NCBI GenBank assembly: GCA_964036155.1 | Contig: OZ038422.1 | Coordinates: forward strand, 22,343,201-22,407,200 | Direction of reading: 5' to 3' | DNA length: 64,000 nt | Source of the DNA: Diploscapter coronatus | Taxonomy: Eukaryota > Nematoda > Chromadorea > Rhabditida > Rhabditidae | Part shown: one piece after another, positions 31,492-45,097 of the stretch | Layout of the letters: every line of letters begins with the position of its first letter | Position numbering within the stretch: position 1 is the stretch's first letter | The notes under the pieces: model-generated | Databases searched by the model: none | What the model saw: the letters and a program-made list of their open reading frames with translations, nothing else | Told to the model about the DNA's origin: nothing | Made by a program: the position numbers and the translations under genes

Positions 31492-34400
31492 AGTTTTATA
31501 GAGGAAATTCAGCCCTGCAGTTTTTCAACAGTATGATTTTCATATTCGGCTACTTCACTGCTTTCAAAGCATTATCATTCACCTCATTGCTGCTGCCATT
31601 TACGTATATTTATCTGTGTGATTTCATTATTCCTCCATTTCACTTCAATCATTAACCGGTTCGATGTCCAAATCCATGAATTGTTAACTGTAAATCTACA
31701 CAATCGTTCAGCATTTCTGATGAAAATTCCATATTGACAACAAGTTGATGTGTATTTTATGAATACATTATTTAAACTGAAAAATAATGCAATTTCTATA
31801 TCAAATGAAAGACTAATGAAAGCTATACTGGGTAAATCATGGAGTTCTTTTTTCAAAATTTACTTGTTCATAAATTCGAGACTGCAACATTGATAATGCA
31901 GAAACTTTATCTTGAGAATATCCATGTATGAATAAAAGTAAAACATGGATAGCTTAGCACTAAATGGTTAATCGTAAATGTACAAAAGTTTTTTTTTTGT
32001 ATTTATGCAGATGAATTAACTACTTCAATTTTTAAGAAGACTCTTTACCTTTTCCTTCATTAAGTGACTGTTTGACCCATTCTACGGCAGTCATATGGGG
32101 ATTTCCCTTTCTCCATCTTTCACTACCCATCTCTTATCCCTTCATAATCCCCTCATTCTCCTTCTAACAACCACCTGCAATCTCTCGATTTTCGATCCTG
32201 TTTGAGTTATTTCCCCTCTAATCTATAGACCTTTACATGCAGACAATAGGCTCATAGATTCGGGATTCTTCCAGTCGACTTCATGTGATTTACCGTCTTT
32301 TCATCTTATAACCTTTTCTAGCCATCACCTGAAATCTTTGATTCAGTCTGTTTTTTTTCACTTTTAATCCCGACTATTTGTCTCCAGACAGCCGACTGCT
32401 CATAGATTTGAGATTCCTTCCAGTCGATTTCATACGATATGCCTGTTTTTATTCACTCATTCACTTTAACTGACCTGTGTTCGCTCCTCGATTCAAACCA
32501 GTTGAAAGTGAGGGCAAATCCCCGGCTGACCCACCCACCACCAGCCTCCAACCACGCAGAAGCAAATCCTCAAAGCTATGATTCAGTCTAGCGAGTTTGA
32601 TAATTTGAGGATATTGTTCTCTTTATTCTTGTATCCGGCTTGGTTTGTATACGTCATTGAACTTTTATTTAAAAGTGTTTTCAAAATATTAACGATAGAT
32701 GACTTTCTGACAATACTTTTTTTTTCTTGGGTCTGTCCTTCATGTCCCTTGACGTTTGACGTCAGAATCTATGCATTTTTAGAAAAGACAATCAAAAGTG
32801 TAAAAAATATTGATATCCCCTCACTTATTTGATAATGGAATTCAACATCCGCCGCTTTTGCGTCTCCACTCTACATGCCGTGACTGTAGGTAACCTTTAT
32901 CCTCTTCTTTTCGTTGGAGCGATGGATACAAGACTTTTTCTGCCTTCGATTAGCTGTTTCTGTTTTATCTATCGATAGCCAGTTCTTCAAGTTATCTTCA
33001 TTCCTCCCCACTTCCATTCCAGGCACTGGCTATGTCAGCAGTCAACCCTGTCTATTCCTCAGGCAGCGTCATCTTCCCTTATCCCTCTAGCTTCTCTTCT
33101 GCTTCTTTATCGATATCTATTAGCCCTCATCATATCTCCTTCAAATCACCATCTGTTACCGATAGTGCGATTTTTCGCACTGTAATAACATCCATTTATC
33201 TCCTTGACTGTTTAATTCTCTATGAAAAAGTTGATCTTCATTATCCAATTATCTCCAGATATTTATTGATCGACGATAATCATTTACTGTTTAGTGATCA
33301 CGATACGCTGATATACATTTTCTCGATTGAAAACTATTTGCTTCATTAAGATTTTGTTCTTACGGAAGTTATCTTATCATTAAAAATTTCCTAGCCTTAT
33401 TATTCCCCACTAGATGGGGGTCGGCTACCCTCCGTCCGTAATGAGACAGACGGCCTATCCTAGCCACACAGGACTAGTGGCCCGTCCCGAGCACAGACGG
33501 TTGTTGTGTGCAACAACTGAGGGATTTTAGGCAAATTTTTCGTGATTTTATCCACTACCAAACATTTCTTAACCCCCTTGGTTTGGATAGGGGCGGGGGG
33601 CGAATTTGAAGCCCTAGCTGCAGACAGTAACACACAACCACTGCGCTACATCGCTCAGAAGTTACTTTATCATTTCATATGGTTTATCGGTGATTTCCAC
33701 TTTGGCATTTCGAAAGCCTTTCCAAAGCACTAGACAGATACGTGTTTCGTTTTCTCTCTACTGGCAAAAAACTCTTATTCTCTGTTGCGTCGAAACAGTC
33801 GGCATGATGCAGATAAAGTGCTGTCTCATTATTGCAATGCAGTTTCTGACTATCTTGGATGCGACGTCATAATCCCTGCATCCTACCTGAAAGGCGTCAA
33901 GATCTGCCATTCCAGCCTCATTCCCCTCTCCACTTATTCATCCATCCATTCATTCATTCATAGTCATGCCCATCAATCTACAAATCTAAAATCCCTCCTC
34001 ACATATCTCATTTCTCATTGTAACATTGCAGCTTTCGCTGTTTTTCCTCAACTGCAATCTAATTTGATAAATCTCACTCGAATTTTCTTGTTTTTCTCGA
34101 TTTTACTTTCGATATATTCTCACGTCTCTCGAACTGAACTGAACTTCGTAAACTTCTATTTCAATCGCTTTATTCCTTATTCGCAGCCCCTTCTCTTTGT
34201 TGTCGACTCTCGATTTGTAATATCCGTGAGTTTAATTTGAATTGGCGAACTGTGTGTTGATGTTCATTCAATGTCTCTACCTACTTCTTCTTCAAGATTC
34301 AAGATTTCGTTTGGAAGTTGTTTAAGACTTTCATTCTTTATTAGGTGTGATTTGTGAGATATTGTTATTGAATATTAGCCTTCGAAGTGAGTTTACTCTT

Positions 34401-36266
34401 TTGATCGAAATTCTGTAATTTCAAATCTGTTCGAAATAACATTTCCGACGAAAAAATTGGCAGCGAAGATCATCTTTAGTTTGCCATTATCTTAAAATCG
34501 ATTTCAATCTAGCCATAACGATGATAAATCTAAACTTTAATTTAGAAGTAATTGGAACTTCCCCAATTTCAACTGTAAATATTATTGAACATATCTGGCG
34601 AACTGATCACAATGATTAACATTCTCAAATTCTCCATATTTCGCATACTCTCACGATGTTTGAACTTGTCGAAATTAGCAATAAGGAACTAAAATGATAG
34701 AAACCAGAAATAAATATGATTTTATTTTGTAATCACTGATCTGTTAATCAGTGATAAATATTTTTTTCTGCCACCCTGCTGTCTCTGTCTTTTCACCTCC
34801 ATTTTTCGTGTCTTTTGATTCTCAGAATCACACGATTGGTTTGCGCATTTTGCGAGTCCTTTTATAATCGAATTGAAATGAATCAAGCGGGGATCGGGAT
34901 GCGTTTTGTATGAATTGCGCAGTGGATCTAAGCGAGAAAAGGAGGGGCACGCGACAAACCAAACTGAGAAACGAAGAAAGGCAGGAATAGCGAGAATCGG
35001 AATTGGAAGAAGAGAAGGAGAAGGGATAAGAAAAAGAAAGAAATGATTAGCTGCAAACCTGCTGGCATACCACTTTCGCCTGACCATTCTTCATCAATTC
35101 TATTTTTTATCAATATTTTTTATATCCATAATTTCTATTTGAGAGAAACTTGATCAGATCAAAAATTCATAATTCCCCCCAATCTCCGTCCTTGCTTTTG
35201 CTTCCTTGCATTTCCTTAAAGAAATATTCGCTTCCATTAGAAAATAGCTTCATCGATTCATTAAAAGTGTCATCCGGTCGACCACTCCACATGCCATCTG
35301 CATCATCTTTATGGACTGTATATTTACATTGCTGAAATATGTAGTCATTTTTTTTCCCAAAAACTTCCTCCTTCAGACAATTTGTCAGTGTAAATTTTAA
35401 AATTAACATTCTTATTCTATTTCGATGTTCATAAGCCGCATTTGACAAATCATATAACTATTGACAGGCTTCCTCAAGGTTTACCCGTTCCCATCCCAGA
35501 CTTTAAAACTCCCATCCGTTCCTGTCTCAGAAAAATATAATTTTGAGGAAACTTGACTATCGAAGAAAAAACCCTTATCAAAATTTCATGAATAGATTCA
35601 TTTCATGTGAAACACGATAATCCAAAGAAAACTTTTTTTTTTCTGTAAGATATCGCATATAAAAATGTTTACAGCCGAAAAACCCATGCGCAACCATGGA
35701 TGATTTCCAATTTCGTGATTGTCTTGTCCATTTTTCCCTCTTTTTCTCTCTGTCAATCTCGTTCTCTATCAATTATCCGGTTTATTTTCTTGGCAAAACT
35801 GCCTATAGTGTCTAGTGCGAATGGTAGCTTCTTGCCAGTCATTCTGCTGAAGATCTCTTCTCCTCTCTTTGCTTTTCTTTTTTTATTATCTCACTATTTT
35901 TCTTATCTCATTTCCTATTGCGTCATAGTCTAACTGTTTTAATTTTTTTATGTAATTGTTGATCTTGACTCTTTATTCTTATTTTACCTAAGAAAATCAG
36001 AAATATCATAATTTCACCTTTAAAAAAGTACGAAATCCAAAGCTATCTTCAATCTTTTTACGATGAACATAATTCTTGTTCCTCATTACCCCCTAATTCT
36101 GTGTTTGAAATCGCATTTTGGACGTTCCTTATGAAAATATTATGCGAATAATGTCACATTTAGGATCTATTTATCGGCGTCTATAAATTCGAGTCATAAG
36201 AATCTTTTCTTCTTCGTACATTTATTTCATTCGACGATTTGATGTAGTGATAATTGTGCAAATGCA
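31492..36266. other. Long stretch without a supported gene
   Basis: AT-rich sequence with T-rich tracts and only short frames without splice support. It holds a duplicated unit of about 100 nt (32196-32300 and 32348-32450, sharing CTCATAGATT and CCAGTCGA), the inverted SINE-like copy at 33384-33660, a CATT microsatellite near 33945, and nothing else that I can support. Confidence 0.55.
33384..33660 (-). mobile_element. tRNA-derived SINE-like element, copy 3 (inverted)
   Basis: On the minus strand it starts GCGATGTAGCGCAGTGGTTG, where TAGCGCAGTGG fits the pol III A box. About 23 nt later comes GGGCTTCAAATTCGCC, close to a B box. The body then follows the 18.7 and 24.5 kb copies to an end of AATAAGGCTAGGAAATTTTT. 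The spacing of A and B boxes is that of a tRNA gene, which supports a tRNA origin. Confidence 0.65.
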
Positions 36267-39200
36267 ATGAATGGTACCATAGAGCTGGTTCCATTTCTCA
36301 ATCGAATCTTCTCCAACACTTCACTCGGACATCGGTTGCTTGAACGGTAAGCTTCGAGATGTTTATACTACGAGAGTTCGAGTATTTTATCGTAATGCCA
36401 CAAAGATTATTGCAAGACTAGCTTGAATATTTATGAAACGAAAAAGTTGTGCGAATTTGTGTTCTTGCTTCGGAGTTTTTTGAATTTTCTTTATCTGCGT
36501 TCGAGATTTCAAGTTTTCCCTTGTACTTTTCCAATTCAATCTTTACACATTTTCGTTGACAAATTGAATTTTACAGCAAGGCAGCTTTGTTTTTATACAA
36601 ATCCTTCATCTCGAATAATCTCTAGTTTCGAGAGCGATGTCTGACTTTTCGTTTCTTTCGGCAATCGAGATGTTGTCTATTTATGAGATGGATATTTTTG
36701 TCGTTAGCATCTCAAATCGGGTCAACCATCTTAGGGGGAGAAAAGAAAAATTTGGAAGATGAAATCTTGAGGTGTGAATGAATGAAGGACGTGAATAATA
36801 AGCATTCGTGACGAAGGACAAGGATAAAGTGGCAGAGTGGCAGGGATGATGAAACGAGATAAGGATTTAGACTAACAATCGACAATCTGAGACATGCCTT
36901 CTACCTCATTTCGCCCTACGAAACGGCAGTCCCCACAGTCGGACAAGTTCCCAACTATAACATCGAGGTGAATATGAATATTTACAGATTTACAGACAAA
37001 AATTGCAAACAAAGAAACTAAAATCTCGAATCAAGTTTGTAGAAATTAAATTTCATATATGATTTCAATCGTTTTAAATTTCACACAGCATGATATAGAA
37101 GAGAAATTCACGATTAGAATTGCGTCTGAAGAATAAATTACCGAAATTCTTTTGATTTTAAGGTTGTATATGCATATATTCAAAAACCTATAAATTATAG
37201 GTCTCGACCTGGTGGTTCGTATTTCTTTTCCTGGAGTTCCTGATTCTGTTCATAAGTGGTCATGAAGATCGGTTTGCGATGAACGACACAATCACTTCTG
37301 TCTGCGCGGGGATGCTCAGTCAATGCTTCAAGTCGACATTCCCCGCGTTCTTTATGCGTATATCTTTGTGTTCAGATTTGGCGGTCGAACGATAGCCATA
37401 TTTCTCTATGTGTATATTTGGAACAATTTTCGACTGATGGAATTGCCGTGGGACTCTCCATGGACGTGGATTTTATGTCTTTTCGCACAGGACTTCATGT
37501 ATTATCTAGGACATCGAGCTGTACATGGTAAGTTTACGATATCCGCGAGAAGTTTCTTTTCATACAAACTAATTTTACATAGTTTCAATCTGAAAAAATC
37601 GAAAAATGTTCATATGTCTACTTTTCAAGTTATTATTTTACAGAACTAGGCTTTTTCTGGGGCCTGCACACAATTCATCATTCCTCGGAATACTATAACT
37701 TCTCGACAGCGCTTCGTCAAGCTGCGATACAAGATGCGGGTCTTGCTATTTATGATGTTTTACAGGTACTTGTCAAAGTAAAACTATCTTTGAAAATTCA
37801 CTTCATTCAGGCATTTTTCATTCCTCCTCCGATTTTTCTAGTGCATCGCTATTTTAGCGAAATTTTTCAATTTATCATGCATACGAGTGTGAGTTTATTT
37901 ATTTTTTATATGATTTTGATTTTTATCGCGATTCTTCTTTTAGTTAATAGGCGATATGGGCCCACTAGGTTACGTCTTCAACACACCTAGTCATCACAGA
38001 GTGCATCATGGAAGGAATCCCTATTGCATTGACAAGAACTTTGGTGGAGTATTCATAATTTGGGATAGGGTAAGAAAATTCGTTGCTACAACGCCTTTAT
38101 GAAATTGATAGTGTCAGTTGGATTGAATAAATAGTGGATGAAGGTACGTAATAGCGTGTAAGCTAAAGTAGACAGAACGGGACGCGCAAATGAGTCGGCG
38201 ATTTCCAATAAAATGTTCATTCTTTCATTGTCTGTTCAAAGTCTTATCTACGCTTCACTCTGCGTACTTTCGTCTACGCGATAATGCGTATTCATTCACA
38301 TCTTTACTCGATTTGGCCAACACAATACCTGAAAATTATCCAGTTTTGTATCAGTGAGAACGAGTAAAAAATCACCGGTTAAGTTACATTGCAATCGGTA
38401 TCAAAGTTGCGCTCAAGCCCTCGCTACAAATCATTATTAATTTCATTGAAGCCATAACGTTTTTTTTAGATGTTTGGGACGTTTGAAGCGGAAAGGAAGG
38501 ACGACCCGCCCATTTACGGTCTCGTTCACAACGAGAAAACATTTAACCAGCTATGGTTGCAAGTAGATCACTATCTAATGAAATGAATAATAACTGAGCA
38601 TTGCAGTTCCACGTTATTTGGGAACTTCTCTTCTTCAAAGGACAAATGAAAGACAAGAAAGGGGAGCCCATATTTCCCGGAATTGCTAATAAGGCAAGAA
38701 CAGTAGAATAACATACTGCATTAGTTGGATCTCAATTATTAAGGAATTTATATCGGTCGATTTTTTCATGATCAGGGTTCGGCAAAAGTTTCGAATTCGA
38801 ATTTATATAAAAAAAAAGAATGATTTTCACCGATCCAAAGCTAGGGAGGACGATTATCAGAAATCTCTAATGATCAATTCTCCAAAAAGTCTCTTTCACA
38901 GTTTTGTACTCCTAACTTGAATTTTATACAAATTTTTGATATTTGCAATGACGCCACAACTATATGATTTGATTCTTGCGATTTGCCCTGTATATTATTT
39001 TTTCGTCTGACGAAAGTGCTCCCTAGTCTTGCACCAATTCAAATTCAATATTGATTGGCCCGGAATGCATATAAAATATCACTATTCTTCAGTTTATACT
39101 GTGGAATTCCGATTGCTTGATGAAAATGAAAAATTACGCATTCTCATACGTACAAAAATAAGGAAGCGGAAATTTAGATATACGGATTGTCTTGCGCGTA

Positions 39201-40021
39201 CTTTGTCGAAGAAATAGTAGAGAAAAGAGAAATAGAATGCGTGAAGTGGTGAATAAGTTTGATATGCGCGTATGGAAAATGCGTAATTTTTGATTTCATC
39301 AAGTAATTGAAAGTCCGCAACATTAGTTGTTTATTATTACAGATCAAAGCGGCTCTGTATCCGCCTGGATGGTTCCCGGGAGTTGCTGTGGAGCCATTTT
39401 TCCACTGGATGACGATGAAGAATCCATCCGAAGGAGTGCCAGACCCCGAGAGACCTGTCGTGAAGTACAACCCCTCGCTGTCGTGGCCTTGGAGAGCCTA
39501 TATCTCTGCGCATTTCGTGCTGCTGCTTTGCATTTTCTTCCATTTCGAATATGATCGACCGACATTGTCCTGGGCAGATTTTTCCGCGAAGATCGCCTTT
39601 TTCGTCCTCACGATGCAGTCTTTCGGATCGTTTTTCGATCGGAGGTAACAAGCTACTAGTTAAGTTGGATCGAAAGTAATTACACGAACAATTAGGTGGT
39701 TTGCGCCTTACCTGGAGATATCCCGCTGCCTAGGCGTGCTGGTCTATTATCTAGTTCTTATGTTCGATCACATCGGACCCGGAGCACACCGGCTGTCCAT
39801 TTGTTCTCTGCACGTCATATCGGCCATAATATGCATAACCTATTGCGTAGTCAAGGTAAACAGTCACAAAATGATGAATTTTTGACTAAGAGACGAATGT
39901 TCAGAAGATTCAAAAGATGAAAAAGCAAAAAGTCGCCGATAAACAGAATAATAATACGGAAAAGCGAAAAGAAATTGCAGTTTCAGTGAGTCAATTTACG
40001 ATATTATTTATTTTATACTAA
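36267..40021 (+). CDS. agmo-1: Alkylglycerol monooxygenase (ether-lipid cleaving, TMEM195 family)
   Basis: Exons 36267-36346, 36871-36967, 37201-37331, 37376-37527, 37644-37765, 37811-37888, 37944-38069, 38470-38562, 38607-38693, 39343-39644, 39696-39855 and 39905-40021 give 514 residues, all in phase. The three fatty-acid-hydroxylase histidine boxes are intact: GHRAVH (148-153), HTIHH (162-166) and HHRVHH (237-242), which bind the di-iron centre. The surrounding sequence ([20 protein letters not shown]) is that of AGMO. The family is an ER membrane enzyme that uses tetrahydrobiopterin to cleave ether lipids. The intron after 38693 has a GC donor. The last exon may instead be spliced at 39985 to 40750-40776, replacing a hydrophobic end with VKHPQAFY; both ends are possible. 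Confidence 0.95.
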
Positions 40022-40776
40022 TAAGATATCTTATAAAGATCGAGCAATTAAAACAAGATAAACTCACAAATTTACACGTATGAGATCATCGCATAATTTA
40101 TCGTCTTGGTCAAATAGATAAAAAAAAAAAATTTCGTTTATTAAATTGCGCAACACACGCGAATATCTACAGATATGCGTACAGTGGTCATCAATCGATT
40201 CTTTTATTTGCGATTGACAACCATGCTCCGCATGTCCACAGAAATTCGAGCAAAGGACACGCAATTTAACAATAAACAAACTTTTTCTATTTGGACAAGA
40301 CAATATTACTGATTTCGCGAGATTTCAATGATCTGAACATGATTTCGATACCAAATTCGTTACGAAATGCACATCGTGCATATACAGATTGATGTGTAAT
40401 TTATTGTCTCAGTTACTTGATCTTCAATCATAAAACTAGAAAAATTTAGATGGTATCTGATGGAAAAATACTCGATCCGTCAAGCGAAATACGGACCAAT
40501 CAAAAACAGGGTTAATTTATTAGTCTGTAGGAAGTCGAGTCAATAGTGTTAATGTTGTTAGTCTGTTGTTACAAAGGAATCATGAGATCTGAAAACGCTA
40601 ATTAATAAAATCCTAATAAAGTCTAAATTATTGAAGATTGTGTTTTGAAAGTTGCAATAAAATGCGAAAGTTTACAAACATTTCTGCTCACTAACGAAAT
40701 AACAAAATAGGCTAGTTGGTATAGATTAACACAGTTAATTTTTTTGCAGGTCAAACATCCTCAGGCCTTCTATTAG

Positions 40777-41442
40777 ATAATGTCAATGATGGTCCAGCCG
40801 GAGCAGACGCTTCTTGCTGGCTTCTATTGCTCTAAAGATTTTCTCATTGAAAATCTGTAAATGAATTATGATCAGAGATTGCGAAACTTATACCACAAAA
40901 ACGTCGAAAATTATGATGGAAGATGTTTCGTATCTTTACATTTCTTTAAATCACCTGATTGCTCCGATTCGATCGAACGCTCTTATTGGATCTGCTATTC
41001 CTTATATCTTCTTTCTTGTACAAATCACCTCTTCTCAAACTGACTCGTCCGTAAGCTCCTGAATTCAAAGATGATGCGAAAATATTGATATACAGTGGCG
41101 ATCACAAGTTTGAAACATTTGTGTCTACGAAAGCAGCCTGGTAGACCCGATTATCGTGAAATAATTTGAATAAGATTATGCACACATGTCTTCTCGCGGA
41201 ATTGAGAATTCCTGACATGTTTCATTCAAATTGATTCAAAATAATTGGGCGTAGCAGACTTCACTAACAAATATAATTGTTCCAAACTTTTGACCGTCAT
41301 CTTAATTTATCATTCAACCTCCATAAACATCGGCGTCACTCTTCATGAATGTAGCAATAGAACGAATCGTCAGATTATTCAGCATTTCATTTGCTGCTTC
41401 CTAAACGAGTTCATAAAAGAATTCGACCTTTTCATTTAGAGT
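40777..41442. other. Intergenic between convergent genes, nothing seen
   Basis: The 3' sides of the monooxygenase and channel genes meet here. Short frames have no splice or codon support. Confidence 0.6.
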
Positions 41443-44400
41443 TCATACTTCTTCTCCAGTCAAAGCTCCGAGTACAGAAGTGGCATCAGGCTGAGGCGTC
41501 TAAAGTTATTTACTGCTGACTATAAATTTAAAAAAATACTGATACCGGAGCCACGGATGCTCTTTTTGCTCCGAAACTTCGGTCCATTTTATTCTCCATC
41601 ACGGTTAAGGTGCCTAAATGTTTGAATTTTCTGCTTAACTATTCTATTTCTTTACCGAAAACTCCATTTTCCAATGCGACATAAGTCACTCTGTTGACGA
41701 CTTTCATTATTGGCATTCCAAGGAAGAATATCAGAGTGATAATTGGATTGAATGTTACATTGTTGGGGGCCTAAAGCAGTTCTACTTGAGTACTTAAATT
41801 GAATTTCGCTCGTACAATATCTCCCAATCCGATAGTTGAAATGCTGATGAACGAGAAATAAAATGCGTGGAAAAATGTGATTCCGGAGCCAGGAGGGCCT
41901 GAAGCTGCGTCGAAAAGGTAGACGAAGACTGTACAACACATCATGTATCCTAAGAGTAGCATAAAGCTGTCTTTTTTCTAAAACGGACACATACCGACCA
42001 TTAGGGCGTTGCAAAACAATAGAGGCAGTTTGACCATATCATCTTCATCGACTTTCTTCTTTCTCATTTTCCTAGGCTTATCAATTAAGGTTTACTTTCG
42101 GTGATAAAAGTACCGTATCATTCCTTGAACCCGGGCATAGATTTTCGTCGTATAAACTAAAACGAACTGTCCAAAGTCTCTAGAAATTGAAGATGCTGAG
42201 ACATAACTGTTAAAGTATAAATTCTGACCTGATAATAATCAAAGTAAGCGGCACAAACATGAACCCATAAACTATTGTTAGCCACTTCCCCAGTATCGAG
42301 TCAGTAGCAATGATTCCGTATCCTACATCGATTTAGTAAGCAGCTATATACTTTAATTATATTACCTGTAGTCGTGTACAAATTCATGCAGAAAAATATC
42401 GCGCTGAAAAATGTCCATTTGTAGTTGCTTTCGTCTTCCAATTTGTAAAATGTTGATCCCTGATACAGAGATTCATGGGCTAACAACCGAGTGTATGCTT
42501 TCTAAAATTACAACGAATTTTTTTTCTCAAAAATACAGTAATCAACCTTGGTGTACATTTCCATGATAGTGACATTAACAGTCCTGGAAGGGTTGTTTAC
42601 GACCTCGGTCATTTCGACTGCAATCGCATGCAGCGTTTCTTCTAGTGCTACTTTTCTGATTTGAACTGTCTAAAATATCGGTGATTTCGTTTCAACGATC
42701 CTAAAGAAAACACCTCTCGTTCGTGAGCCGATTCAATCAGGTAAAACATCAAAGCTCCTCCGAACGTATAGGTCAATAGAACAATTGTGAGGCATAGATG
42801 ACGAAACCCGACTTTCCGGTGATTATGAGCGAGCCAGTAGAGAGATGACTTGAACACTAAACTGGTGATCAGTTACGTGATGGAATTGGAAAGAAACGCC
42901 ATAACGGCGATATTGATGATAATACTCCTTACAATGCGATCTCGGAACAGGAGTTGCCGGCTGTGCCACTCCAGGCGAAGAGACATTGCTCTTCCTGCTC
43001 TCAGCGTCCAGCTGTATCGTATTTCTCTTGCGCATGTACAGCGGTAGTTTATTGAACGTGTCTTGGTTTCGTCCTTAATAAACCAACTTCAACTTTACAA
43101 AATAAGAATAACTCTTAAGAAAATGTTGGACTAATTCGGAAATATGCATAAAAGTCTAACCTGTGATACTGAATTGATTTCTTTCGTAGTACTTTTCGAT
43201 AGCTGCTTGCGAGTTTTCACTCTCATTCCTGGATATCTCTCTCTGCAGAACCTGTTCGGCCATTTTCTTCCTCAGATTGCCCCCATTCTGCACGTACAGC
43301 AGCTTTCCATCTATGGACATGTGTCGTGCTTCTGGCGATCTCTGTCTAGTATTCAAATCACCAACATCTACTGGCCTGCCTTCGACATCATTTTCATTCT
43401 CTTCAACAATCACCTTCTCGGAGACACTTTTCGATCGCCTAAAATACTTATGAAAATTCGTGATGAAAAGTCTAGAAACAGGATCAATAAAGGCTGTCGA
43501 TTTTCCAACTCTTCTATTTTATTATCACAGCGGCTCTTACAATATGCTAGAGAAGTCGGAGATAAGAGGATTGAATATATCAGAGGAGTAACGAGCTGAA
43601 AAATAAATGTGGAAAGGATAGGGTTAAGGTAAGGTAGGACAATTTGAGCACCAGAATGTTAACCCGATAAGCTGATCATTTTGATACCAAATTAACCCTA
43701 CCTCACCTTAACCTTACCTCTTCATATCCATTTTCAATTTGTTAACCCTCTGACGTATTCGAACCCTGACATTTTATATTCAAGCCTAACCATCCGACAT
43801 ATTTTAAAACAATCTCAGCATTGATAAAATAGATGTAAACCTACCCCTTAGCTCGTCCTGGTCGTACATTTTCCTGACTGGAAGACGGCATACTTTCGCT
43901 GTACGTCCTCTGTCCCCTCTTCTGACTTCGTTCTCCTTCATATTTGGATGAAGTCATGCTTTCGTCGTCACAGCTGCTATATTCTAGTTCAGACTCATAA
44001 ATATCTAAATCAGTCAAATTAGCAGTTTTGAAGGAAACATATTTGAAGCATCGTGTAATTCAATTGGCAACAGAGATCTGCATTTCCAGCACTTATATGG
44101 AGTCGGGATTCATGTGTATTTCACAGTAAATTATTCAGTCTACTTATCATTTCATCTATCACCTGTTGTCCTCTCTCTGCCCCCGACTGTTTTCCCCTCT
44201 GCAATTTATGCAAATGCATTTTTTTCACCTTCAAATGGAGATTTTGGTCGATTGACTCTATGACGTGGATCTTCATTTTCCCCTGACACTGCATGCGAGT
44301 TGGAGTGAGCATGCGGCGTGCCTTCCGCGTGCAAATGCACCAACCCTGACGATCCCGAACCAGAGCACTGAAACTATTTACATGGTCAAACACGGGGAGG

Positions 44401-44637
44401 TTCACGAACTCAAACCATAACTTTGATCAATTAAGAAGAGTCCGAATTTTAAAATATCAAATTTTAATGAAGTTCAGGTTTTATTTATTATGAAATTCGA
44501 ATTTTTATTAATGCAAAAAATGAGAAAATTCTTACTTTATCACCAAGATTTTCACTCGGCTGATAGTCCGAAGAAGCCGGAGTGGGCTCAACGATGAAAG
44601 ATCTCTTTTGTTGAATACTTTTAGGCGAATCACTCAT
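41443..44637 (-). CDS. twk: Two-pore-domain K+ channel, TWK type
   Basis: Fifteen exons on the minus strand (44536-44637, 44229-44367, 43845-44004, 43161-43438, 42933-43073, 42714-42856, 42547-42669, 42366-42501, 42229-42322, 42114-42179, 41995-42071, 41816-41949, 41656-41770, 41546-41613, 41443-41499) give 610 residues in phase. A long charged cytosolic N-terminus (1-290) precedes TM1 (LCLTIVLLTYTFGGALMFYL). An extracellular cap helix with an N-glycosylation site (NVTI) follows, then pore 1 with filter TTTGYG (405-410), TM2, a basic loop (KMRKKK), TM3, pore 2 with TIGLGD (525-530) and TM4. This is the layout of K2P leak channels, which set resting potential. Filter position 3 in pore 1 is Thr where Ile or Val is usual. 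The N-terminus is much longer than in most K2P channels. Which numbered twk gene is orthologous cannot be told. Confidence 0.93.
43611..43730. repeat. Foldback element inside a channel-gene intron
   Basis: GATAGGGTTAAGGTAAGGTAG and its near reverse complement CTACCTCACCTTAACC flank a centre GATAAGCTGATCATTTTGAT shared with the element at 894-1000. Confidence 0.65.
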
Positions 44638-45097
44638 CAGAACCTTCTAAATTAATTAGAAACAAGTTGGATTATTTGCCAAACAAATGAAAACATCGAT
44701 AGAACCTATTTATGATAAAGAAATATGACCGAGAAAATTGAAGAATGATTCTTAGATCTCAACCAAAACATGCGAATCAGGTATTTTTCTTTCGATATCA
44801 AAATGAAGAGATGCAATGTGACACTTCAGAAAGTAACGTTTTCGCTCAAATGGAATCAGTTTTAGAGAATGATTTAAAGCATGGAACGGCAATTTAGGAG
44901 TTGAATAAGTTGATTATCAAATGATGCTGCAAATTTACTCATATTTGTAATCTTTCAGTAGTTCATGATTTAATGATGCAGTCAAAATTACAGATAAGTT
45001 AAAATCACTGACAAAATGTAATTCGAAAATTCTGACGAAAATGACCTATGCAGAACACGGTATCCACACATCGTGGTAATCGTTTGGTCCTTATCAA

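Noticed and set aside
33785..34240. 151-codon frame on the plus strand
   Set aside because: Low-complexity, Ser/His/Ile-rich with a CATT microsatellite inside; no ATG context or splice support.
39337..39651. Antisense frames over the monooxygenase exon
   Set aside because: Shadows of a conserved sense exon with clear family match.
41950..42113. Two apparent introns of only 21-24 nt in the channel gene
   Set aside because: Other donors in the same exons (GTACTT at 42113 and GTATGT at 41994) give introns of 42 and 45 nt, keep the phase and restore the expected TM3 sequence.
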